Part shown: positions 1-5,716 of the stretch, one piece after another
How the letters are laid out: each line of letters starts with the position of its first letter
Numbering within the stretch: the stretch's first letter is position 1
NCBI GenBank assembly: GCA_002372465.1
Contig: DFGW01000210.1
Coordinates: 1-5,716 of the forward strand
Length of the DNA stretch: 5,716 nt
Reading direction: 5' to 3'
Source of the DNA: Butyrivibrio sp. UBA3740
GTDB lineage: Bacteria > Bacillota > Clostridia > Lachnospirales > Lachnospiraceae
Notes under the pieces: generated by a model
Database searches by the model: none
Told to the model about the DNA's origin: nothing
What the model saw: the letters and a program-made list of their open reading frames with translations, nothing else
Made by a program: the position numbers and the translations under genes

Positions 1-1074
1 GTGCTCCAGCTTGATGACATTTCCTTTTACCTGGGCAATAACACCGGATACTCTGGACAACTCGCCGGGCTTATCAGGCAAAAGAACTGATACTGTGAAT
101 ATCCTGTCTCTCATAATAAGACCCTGCTGAACCACGGAAGACATAGTAATAATATCCATATTTCCACCGGAAAGCACACAGGCTATCTTCTTGTCGGTAC
201 AGTCAAGCTGCTTGAGGGCAGCCACAGACAAAAGTCCGGAATTTTCAACTACCATCTTGTGGTTCTCTACCATGTCAAGGAATGATACAACAAGATCCTC
301 GTCAGGTACAGTTATGATGTCATCCAGGTTCTTGCAAAGATAAGGGAATATCTTCTCTCCAGGAGTCTTAACAGCTGTACCGTCAGCAATTGTATTGACA
401 GTAGGAAGTGTAACAACATGTCCTGCCTTTATGGATTCCTGCATACAGTTAGCTCCGGCAGGCTCAACACCAATAACCTTGATATTAGGATTTAGAAGCT
501 TTGCCAAAGTTGAAACACCTGTAGCCAGTCCGCCTCCTCCAATGGGAACAAGAATAACGTCCACAGTAGGGAGTTCTTTAAAGATTTCCATAGCGATGGT
601 GCCCTGGCCTGTAGCAACATCAAGGTCGTCAAAGGGATGAACCAGAGTGTAGCCGTGTTCATCAGCAAGCTCCAGAGCCTTTTTGTAGGCATCGTCATAA
701 ACGTCACCGTAAAGAACAACCTCTGCACCAAGTGCCTTGGTCCTGTTTACCTTGATAAGTGGTGTGGAAGTCGGCATGCAGATGACAGCCTTTACTCCAT
801 ACTGCTTGGCTGCGTAAGCAACGCCCTGGGCATGGTTTCCGGCTGAAGCTGTGATGAGACCTTTTTTCCTCTCCTCATCGGACATGGTGGTAATCTTGTA
901 GTAAGCTCCCCTTACCTTGTAAGCACCGGTTCTCTGAAGATTCTCAGGCTTGAGATAAACCTTGTTGCCGGTAGCATTACTCCAGTAGTCGCTGTAAATG
1001 AGTTTGGTATCAAGAGTAACTTTCTTGACATCCTCATAGGCTTCTTCAAATTTCTCAAGTGTTAACTTTTCCAT
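1..1074 (-). CDS. ilvA: Threonine ammonia-lyase (threonine dehydratase), medium form with C-terminal ACT domain; 3' end cut by window edge
   Basis: This PLP enzyme deaminates L-threonine to 2-oxobutanoate and ammonia in the cytoplasm, either as the first step toward isoleucine or catabolically. The frame is open for 358 codons from the ATG at 1074 to the window edge, with no stop. It starts MEKLTLEKFEEAYE. The fold-type II PLP lysine is K53 in GAYKVRGA, followed by SAGNHAQGVA (residues 77-86), the tetraglycine phosphate-binding loop GGGGLATG (179-186) and LSGGNMD (301-307). From about residue 326 an ACT domain begins, seen in VSVLLPDKPGELSRVSG, and the edge cuts it. Medium-form enzymes are about 400 residues, so some 45 are missing. 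E. coli TdcB has no ACT domain, while E. coli IlvA is longer with two ACT-like modules. Where TdcB-type enzymes have EGAGA, this protein has ENSGL (277-281). The start is set by the strong ribosome binding site 5 bases upstream. Family assignment is very sure. The physiological role (biosynthetic or catabolic) cannot be decided from sequence. Confidence 0.95.
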   Translation of the reverse strand, partial: MEKLTLEKFEEAYEDVKKVTLDTKLIYSDYWSNATGNKVYLKPENLQRTGAYKVRGAYYKITTMSDEERKKGLITASAGNHAQGVAYAAKQYGVKAVICMPTSTPLIKVNRTKALGAEVVLYGDVYDDAYKKALELADEHGYTLVHPFDDLDVATGQGTIAMEIFKELPTVDVILVPIGGGGLATGVSTLAKLLNPNIKVIGVEPAGANCMQESIKAGHVVTLPTVNTIADGTAVKTPGEKIFPYLCKNLDDIITVPDEDLVVSFLDMVENHKMVVENSGLLSVAALKQLDCTDKKIACVLSGGNMDIITMSSVVQQGLIMRDRIFTVSVLLPDKPGELSRVSGVIAQVKGNVIKLEH

Positions 1075-1078
1075 ACAA

Positions 1079-1087
1079 CCCTCCTCT
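1079..1087 (-). promoter_or_regulatory. Ribosome binding site of ilvA
   Basis: Read on the minus strand this is AGAGGAGGG, a near-perfect anti-16S match. Its GGAGG core ends 5 bases before the ATG at 1074. It fixes the ilvA start and suggests efficient translation. Confidence 0.85.
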
Positions 1088-1105
1088 ATATTCATAGGAG
1101 TGATA

Positions 1106-1138
1106 TCGGATTGCTCCGCTTACGCTTTCGCAATCCGA
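1106..1138. repeat. Perfect 9-bp inverted repeat (hairpin) in the ilvA 5' region
   Basis: TCGGATTGC (1106-1114) is the exact reverse complement of GCAATCCGA (1130-1138), with a 15-base spacer. In a minus-strand transcript the spacer contains GCGUAAGC, which could add a short inner stem capped by a GNRA-type GUAA loop. The hairpin ends about 30 bases upstream of the ilvA ATG. No T run follows it on the minus strand, so it is not a standard intrinsic terminator there. It may be part of an ilvA leader or of a dispersed intergenic repeat. The structure is seen directly; the role is unknown. Confidence 0.7.
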
Positions 1139-1139
1139 C

Positions 1140-1200
1140 GTCCATTCGGAAATCGATGCGCTCATACTTCGCGCATCTTTTTTCCTCATGTCCGTTCGGT
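1140..1200. repeat. Imperfect direct repeat GTCCRTTCGG flanking a hairpin
   Basis: GTCCATTCGGA at 1140-1150 and GTCCGTTCGGT at 1190-1200 match at 9 of 11 bases. They sit on either side of the GATGCGC hairpin (1155-1177), giving the gap a repeat-hairpin-repeat layout. Such short matches could be chance, but with the two perfect stems they suggest one compact structured element. Confidence 0.4.
1155..1183 (+). terminator. Hairpin plus T6, shaped like an intrinsic terminator on the plus strand
   Basis: GATGCGC (1155-1161) pairs perfectly with GCGCATC (1171-1177) around a 9-base loop and is followed at once by TTTTTT (1178-1183). This is a textbook terminator shape for transcription rightward, yet no plus-strand gene ends here. 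Read leftward, the direction of ftsY and ilvA, the stem is preceded by A6 and followed only by GATTT, which would terminate weakly. It may block antisense transcription into ftsY, act weakly in both directions, or simply be part of an intergenic repeat. The hairpin is clear; terminator function is uncertain. Confidence 0.4.
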
Positions 1201-1238
1201 CTTCAAAGTCTAACATTGCCCAGTGCAAGCACGGCTAT

Positions 1239-1267
1239 GCTATACCTTGAATCCCTTTATCACTCAA
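1239..1267 (-). promoter_or_regulatory. Weak sigma-A-type promoter candidate for ilvA
   Basis: On the minus strand TTGAGT (1262-1267) is separated by exactly 17 bases from TATAGC (1239-1244). Each box matches the TTGACA/TATAAT consensus at 4 of 6 positions. The -35 box lies within the last codons of ftsY. Transcription would start near 1232 and give a leader of about 160 nt holding both hairpins. Two 4/6 boxes are common by chance in AT-rich DNA, so this is only a candidate; ilvA could also be read through from smc-ftsY. Confidence 0.25.
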
Positions 1268-2174
1268 AAAGTGCGTCCACAAACTCAGCCGGATTAAATC
1301 TCTCAAGATCATCAATCCCTTCCCCGACGCCAATATATTTAACAGGAATATTGAGCTCAGAAACAATAGCCACAGCTATACCACCCTTGGCTGTTCCATC
1401 AAGCTTAGTAAGAACTATACCTGTAAGATCGGCAGCTTCGCCAAACTCTCTGGCCTGCATGATCGCATTCTGTCCTGTAGTACCATCAAGGACAATGAAG
1501 TTCTCACGGCAAACACCCGGAAGCTCCCTGTCTATGATCCTGTTCATCTTGGCAAGCTCTTCCATAAGATTCTTCTTATTATGAAGTCTTCCTGCAGTAT
1601 CTACGATAAGAATGTCGCAATCCCTGGCCTTAAAGGCTGAGCAGGCATCATAAATAACGCTGGCAGGGTCTGCACCTTCTCTTCCGGTGATAATAGGAGT
1701 CTGTGCCCTTTCGGCCCACTCCTGAAGCTGCTCTGTAGCAGCAGCTCTGTAGGTGTCCGCAGCAGCTATGATGCATTTCTTGCCCTTTTTGCGGAATATG
1801 GCAGCAAGCTTACCTACAGAGGTGGTCTTGCCAACACCGTTTACACCGATTATGAAAAGAACTGTCTTCTTATCCTCAAAGTCATAGGCCTCAGGATCCA
1901 TTCTCATCTGATTCCAGATGTCCTGAAGAAGAAGTGCTTTGCACTTTTCAGGATCTGTTATATGCTGATCCTTTACCTGCTGACGCAGCTCATCCAAAAT
2001 CCTGCTGGTGGCATTTATTCCGATGTCACCCATAATAAGAACTTCTTCAAGCTCCTCGTAGAAGTCCTCATCAATAACAGAACTGCCGGAAAAGACATTG
2101 TCGATTCCTCTTGCAATATTCTCTCTGGTCTTGGAAAGACCGGCCTGTAATTTCGCAAAAAAGCCTGTAGCCAT
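1260..2174 (-). CDS. ftsY: Signal recognition particle receptor FtsY (SRP GTPase)
   Basis: FtsY is the membrane-associated GTPase that receives ribosome-nascent chain complexes bound to Ffh/4.5S RNA and passes them to the SecYEG translocon. The 304-residue protein has the NG core. Its N-terminal helix GFFAKLQAGLSKTRENI (4-20) leads into the helical N domain with VLIMGDIGI (45-53). The GTPase motifs follow in order: P-loop GVNGVGKTT (110-118), DTYRAAATEQL (140-150), DTAGR (192-196), TKLDGTAKGG (256-265) and GVGEGIDDL (282-290). It lacks the long acidic A domain of E. coli FtsY and is slightly shorter than the B. subtilis protein, as is usual in Firmicutes; the N-terminal helix probably provides membrane contact. 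The ATG overlaps the smc stop codon by one base (TAATG), with AAGGAG 11 bases upstream, so translation is probably coupled to smc. It ends in TGA at 1260. The reading frame is intact. Confidence 0.97.
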   Translation of the reverse strand: MATGFFAKLQAGLSKTRENIARGIDNVFSGSSVIDEDFYEELEEVLIMGDIGINATSRILDELRQQVKDQHITDPEKCKALLLQDIWNQMRMDPEAYDFEDKKTVLFIIGVNGVGKTTSVGKLAAIFRKKGKKCIIAAADTYRAAATEQLQEWAERAQTPIITGREGADPASVIYDACSAFKARDCDILIVDTAGRLHNKKNLMEELAKMNRIIDRELPGVCRENFIVLDGTTGQNAIMQAREFGEAADLTGIVLTKLDGTAKGGIAVAIVSELNIPVKYIGVGEGIDDLERFNPAEFVDALFE

Positions 2175-5100
2175 TAATTCGTAAGCTCCTTATCAATAAG
2201 GTTGACACTGACAAGGGTTGAAACTCCCTTCTCCTGCATGGTTATACCATAGAGTCTGTCAGCACTTTCCATTGTACCACGCCTGTGGGTGATTACAATA
2301 AACTGTGTACTTGAAAGCTTATGCAGGTACTTGGCAAAACGTACTACGTTGTTTTCATCAAGCGCCGCCTCAATCTCATCAAGAAGACAGAATGGTGATG
2401 GCTTAAGATTTTGGATTGCAAACAGTAATGCGATTGCTGTAAGTGATTTCTCACCACCGGACATCTGCATCATATTGACCAGCTTCTTTCCCGGTGGCTG
2501 AGCATTGATCCTGATTCCTGCCTCAAGAATGTCTTCATCCTCCGCAAGCTCAAGACTTCCTTTACCGCCTCCGAACATCTCCTTAAACACCTTGTCAAAC
2601 TCGCTGTTTATGAGCTTGAACTGTTCCAGGAACTGCTTTCTCATGGACTCATCCAGGTCCTTGATGATCTCTTTGAGCTGTTTCTCCGCCTCAACAAGGT
2701 CATCATGCTGAGTCTTCATGAAGGTATATCTCTCCATGAGGTTCTTGTAATCCTCGATGGCATTGACGTTGACATCACCAAGCTTTCTGATGGAATCCTT
2801 TAAGGACACGGTCTCCTTCTTCATGGCCGGGATATCTGTCATCTCTTCGTCACGCATACCGGCAGCATCAGTAAGGGTGATCTCATATTCATTCCACATA
2901 TAATTGATCTGGGATTCGATAGCTTCCTGACACTTCTCGCGCCTGCTACCAAGTCTTATTACTTCCTTATCCAGATCATTCATCTGCTTATTGAGTTCCT
3001 CTGTCTTTCCAAAGAACTCCTTCTGGGAAAGAGTTAAATTGTTCTTCTCCTCCTTCTTCTCATCCAGTTCCTTGGTGGCATCGGATTGAACGTCGGCAGA
3101 AGCCTCAATTGTAAGCCTTATCTGCTGGATGTCCTTCTTGCTCTGATCAAGAGTCTCATCATTCCTTCTGATGGTCTCCAGGATCTCTTCCAGAGCCTTT
3201 TCCTCATTGCGGATTTCTTCATCTATACGGTTTATATTGGTCTGAGCAAACTCCTGCTTCTGAAGGACCTTTTCATACTGAATATCCCACTTGGCGACAT
3301 TCTCATTTTCTTTCTCTTCAGCGCTGTGAAGCTCTTCAAGCCGCCCCTGGAAGGTTCCAACATTCTCGGAGCACTCTTTTTCAAGCTTCTCAGAATCACT
3401 AAGCTGCAAAAGAGCTTCATCCTTTTCCTTGGTGATCTCAGAAAGCTTAGCCTCGATCTCATCGCTCTCAGCCTTAAGATCGGTATAGGTACCCTTTTGC
3501 TCCTCCTGCCTCTTCTCCTCGTTCTCTACATTGAGTCTGGCAGTATTCTGAGCGATAAACTTACCCTGAAGCTCCGTCCTTAGCTCCTCTGCAAGGGTAC
3601 GAAGTTCATTTCTCTCCTTCTTGGCATCCTCGATCTCTTTCTGGATCTGCTCAGTGAGCTCTTTGTATTTCTTAACGTTTGCTTCCAGCTCCTCCATCTC
3701 TCTTCTACGTCCCAGAAGATTGGAGTTGTTCTTGAAGGCTCCACCTGATATAGCACCACCCGGAACAAGAAGTTCACCTTCCAAAGTGACCATCCTGACG
3801 GTGTATTTGTACTTACGGGCAATTTTTACAGCGTTATCAATGTTATCAACTGCCACAATCCTACCAAGCATTGCCTTTGCTACAGGCTTATACTTTGGAT
3901 CTGTGTGGACCAGTTCATCAGCCATGCCAAGTACTCCGGGCTCTTCCAGGGCTTCCTTGGCCTTGAGCTCCGGGGGATTATCAAGGGAAGTAAGAGGAAG
4001 GAAGGTTGCACGCCCTGCCTTGGTCTGCTTAAGGTAAGCGATCATCTTCTTGGCTGTCTCTTCGTTGTCTGTAACGATATTCTGGATGTTTCCGCCAAGA
4101 GCAACCTCTATGGCAGTCTCATACTTTGGCTCAGTCTTTATGATATCTGCAACAACACCGATAATACCCTTGGTGTCGTCCTTTCTTTCCATGACCTTCT
4201 TAACTGAACCGCCATATCCCTCGTATCTCTCGGTCAGGTTAGCCAAAGCTTCCAGCCTTGACTTTTCCTGCTGATAAAGCTCCTGAGTCTTTCTAAGCTC
4301 AGTGTCCTTCTTGCTCATACCCTCTCTGATGGATACGATTCTGCTCTCAGTCTCCTTCTGCTTTTTATTCATCTCGGAGATCTGGGCAGTTATGGAATCA
4401 AACTCATCTCTGAGCTTTTTTAATGTCTCTTCCTGTCTTGACTCGTCTGAACGCGCCCTCACCAGCTTTCCGGTAAGCTCTGCCTTCCTGATGTTCACCT
4501 GCTCCTTCATGGTATCCAGGGAACTGAGTTTGGACTTAATGTTAGCTCTTTTATCAAGAGTCTCAATTATAGTGCTTTTGCACTCTTCAATCTGATTGTT
4601 GATGTCCTCAATTTGTGAAAGAACCTTATCCAGGGCTTTCCTTGCTTCATTTCTGTCAGCAGTAAGACCTTCAACCTCTTTATCTATAGCTTCCTTTTCT
4701 TCAAGGTAAGCATCCTTTTCATCATTGCGGAGCTTAAGCTTTTCTCTCTCGTCCTTTTCTCTTTTTTTGAAATGGGCATCATTCTCGGTAGCCGATTTAA
4801 TCTTCTCGTTAAGGATACCGATCTGACCTTCCAGTTTCTCCTTTTTAACGGAAGAATCTGTGATCCTGGCAAGAGCCTGTTCAATCTCTTTGTCTATCTC
4901 TTCCAGCTGTGTCTGGATACTCTCATACTTTTCCTTGGTCTGAGCATAGGAAACCTTGGCTTCTTCCAGGGCCTTAGCAGCGATTTCATAGTTCTTTTCA
5001 GTTTCTTCCAGCTGCTTTTTCTGGGCTTTATTCTCCACCAGGAACATATTTACGTCCAAGGTCTTGAGTCTTTCCCTGAACTTAAGGTATTCCTTGGCCA

Positions 5101-5716
5101 CTTCAGACTGCTTCTCCAAAGGCCCGATCTGCTTCTCAAGCTCTGAGAGGATATCCGAAAGTCTGGTGAGATTGATCTTCTCTTCTTCAAGCTTCTTAAG
5201 GGCAGTCTCTTTCCTGGCCTTAAACTTAACGATGCCGGCAGCCTCATCAAAGAGGTTACGCCTGTCCTCAGGCTTGCTTGAAAGAATCTGATCGATCTGG
5301 CCCTGTCCGATAATGGAATAGCCTTCCTTACCGATACCTGTATCCATAAACAGCTCGTTTACGTCCTTAAGTCGGCAGGCAGACCCGTTGATCATATATT
5401 CACTTTCACCTGAACGATAGAGGCGCCTTGAAACAGTGACCTCATCATAATCAATAGCCAGGGAATGATCGGAATTATCAAGTGTGATGGCAACATAAGC
5501 GTAGCCCAGGGGCTTCCTGAGCTCTGTGCCGGAGAAAATAACGTCCTGCATGGATCCGCCACGCAGCTGTTTGATACGCTGTTCACCAAGTACCCACCTT
5601 ACAGCATCGGCAACATTACTCTTACCCGAGCCGTTAGGTCCTACGATACCTGTGATACCGTTATGAAAATCAAATTTTATCTTATTGGCAAAAGACTTAA
5701 AGCCATGAATCTCAAT
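2174..5716 (-). CDS. smc: Chromosome segregation protein SMC (condensin ATPase subunit); first ~5 residues beyond window edge
   Basis: SMC forms the homodimeric ATPase ring that, with ScpA and ScpB, compacts and segregates the chromosome. The frame is open from the window edge to TAA at 2174-2176, 1180 codons. Against the family start (MxLKR before the IEIxGFKSFA motif) only about five residues are missing, giving about 1185 in total, the usual length. The ATG at 5551 is internal: Walker A GPNGSGKSN (5615-5641) lies upstream of it. Numbering from the edge: N head 1-165 with Walker A K32 and Q-loop GQGQIDQIL (137-145); coiled coil about 165-497; hinge about 498-670 starting YEGYGGS and containing PGGAISGGAF; returning coiled coil to about 1000; C head with FGGGKG, signature MSGGEK (S1086) and Walker B CLLDEIEAALDE, whose catalytic glutamate is E1114 (2375-2377). 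All ATPase elements are present. The signature has M where LSGGE is common. In Firmicutes rnc often lies just upstream, beyond this window. Confidence 0.98.
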   Translation of the reverse strand: MEIHGFKSFANKIKFDFHNGITGIVGPNGSGKSNVADAVRWVLGEQRIKQLRGGSMQDVIFSGTELRKPLGYAYVAITLDNSDHSLAIDYDEVTVSRRLYRSGESEYMINGSACRLKDVNELFMDTGIGKEGYSIIGQGQIDQILSSKPEDRRNLFDEAAGIVKFKARKETALKKLEEEKINLTRLSDILSELEKQIGPLEKQSEVAKEYLKFRERLKTLDVNMFLVENKAQKKQLEETEKNYEIAAKALEEAKVSYAQTKEKYESIQTQLEEIDKEIEQALARITDSSVKKEKLEGQIGILNEKIKSATENDAHFKKREKDEREKLKLRNDEKDAYLEEKEAIDKEVEGLTADRNEARKALDKVLSQIEDINNQIEECKSTIIETLDKRANIKSKLSSLDTMKEQVNIRKAELTGKLVRARSDESRQEETLKKLRDEFDSITAQISEMNKKQKETESRIVSIREGMSKKDTELRKTQELYQQEKSRLEALANLTERYEGYGGSVKKVMERKDDTKGIIGVVADIIKTEPKYETAIEVALGGNIQNIVTDNEETAKKMIAYLKQTKAGRATFLPLTSLDNPPELKAKEALEEPGVLGMADELVHTDPKYKPVAKAMLGRIVAVDNIDNAVKIARKYKYTVRMVTLEGELLVPGGAISGGAFKNNSNLLGRRREMEELEANVKKYKELTEQIQKEIEDAKKERNELRTLAEELRTELQGKFIAQNTARLNVENEEKRQEEQKGTYTDLKAESDEIEAKLSEITKEKDEALLQLSDSEKLEKECSENVGTFQGRLEELHSAEEKENENVAKWDIQYEKVLQKQEFAQTNINRIDEEIRNEEKALEEILETIRRNDETLDQSKKDIQQIRLTIEASADVQSDATKELDEKKEEKNNLTLSQKEFFGKTEELNKQMNDLDKEVIRLGSRREKCQEAIESQINYMWNEYEITLTDAAGMRDEEMTDIPAMKKETVSLKDSIRKLGDVNVNAIEDYKNLMERYTFMKTQHDDLVEAEKQLKEIIKDLDESMRKQFLEQFKLINSEFDKVFKEMFGGGKGSLELAEDEDILEAGIRINAQPPGKKLVNMMQMSGGEKSLTAIALLFAIQNLKPSPFCLLDEIEAALDENNVVRFAKYLHKLSSTQFIVITHRRGTMESADRLYGITMQEKGVSTLVSVNLIDKELTN
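2186..2191 (-). promoter_or_regulatory. Ribosome binding site of ftsY, inside the smc 3' end
   Basis: AAGGAG on the minus strand lies 11 bases before the ftsY ATG at 2174 and within the last codons of smc. The spacing is a little long. Together with the TAATG stop-start overlap it points to re-initiation by ribosomes finishing smc, with some independent initiation possible. Confidence 0.7.

Noticed and set aside
1055..1216. A 53-codon minus-strand open frame (starting MLDFEDRTDM) spanning the intergenic gap and overlapping the first 20 bases of ilvA, as a leader peptide or small protein.
   Set aside because: It has no ribosome binding site before its ATG, no run of Ile, Thr or other regulatory codons as expected of an attenuator peptide, and its sequence follows from the hairpin arms. 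Chance openness is the simpler reading.
1223..1232. Palindrome GTGCAAGCAC as an operator site.
   Set aside because: A single 10-base palindrome with no second copy and no recognised regulator consensus is not enough to call an operator.
1075..1259. A T-box riboswitch upstream of ilvA.
   Set aside because: The gap is short for a T-box and lacks the conserved T-box sequence and a terminator hairpin with a U tract in the ilvA direction.
1111..1584. A 157-codon plus-strand open frame antisense to ftsY.
   Set aside because: It lies mostly opposite the conserved FtsY G domain and carries no recognisable motif. The protein is rich in Ser, Leu and Pro, as expected from the complement of a real gene.
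3086..3583. A 165-codon plus-strand open frame rich in Leu, Ile and Phe, at first sight a membrane protein.
   Set aside because: It is the complement of the SMC coiled coil: Glu and Lys codons (GAG, AAG) read backwards give Leu, Phe and Ser codons, producing false hydrophobic stretches. The same applies to other plus-strand frames opposite smc.
5549..5551. ATG at 5551 as the true smc start.
   Set aside because: Starting here would delete the Walker A motif and the GFKSFA segment, both encoded in the same open frame between 5552 and 5716.

Overview
The window is a stretch of ordinary chromosomal housekeeping sequence. All three genes lie on the minus strand, so they read from right to left: smc (chromosome condensation ATPase, cut at its 5' end by the right edge), then ftsY (signal recognition particle receptor GTPase), then ilvA (threonine ammonia-lyase, cut at its 3' end by the left edge). 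Coding covers all but about 185 bases. Most other long open frames are shadows of these genes. The true ilvA frame and the first 55 codons of smc are easy to miss because each runs off an edge of the window.

The organism is most likely a Gram-positive anaerobe of the Clostridia, and I lean to Lachnospiraceae (a Butyrivibrio- or Roseburia-like relative). The reasons are the smc-ftsY order known from Firmicutes, the short FtsY without an acidic A domain, the medium-length ilvA with one C-terminal ACT domain, purine-rich GGAGG-type ribosome binding sites, and the style of the proteins. No rRNA or other firm taxonomic marker is present, so the family is an inference.

Layout: 2174-5716 smc, lacking only about five N-terminal residues; 1260-2174 ftsY, whose ATG shares one base with the smc stop codon (TAATG), so the two are almost certainly co-transcribed and translationally coupled; 1075-1259 a short intergenic region with two perfect hairpins, an imperfect direct repeat and a weak promoter candidate; 1-1074 ilvA behind a strong ribosome binding site. 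SMC and FtsY share a transcript but act in separate processes, chromosome segregation and membrane protein targeting. IlvA is metabolic, making 2-oxobutanoate from threonine, and is probably at least partly transcribed on its own.

I see no mobile element, CRISPR array, tRNA, rRNA, defence system or undescribed multi-gene system. The only part not explained by known genes is the hairpin-rich ftsY-ilvA gap. It could be an ilvA leader or, more likely, a small dispersed intergenic repeat.
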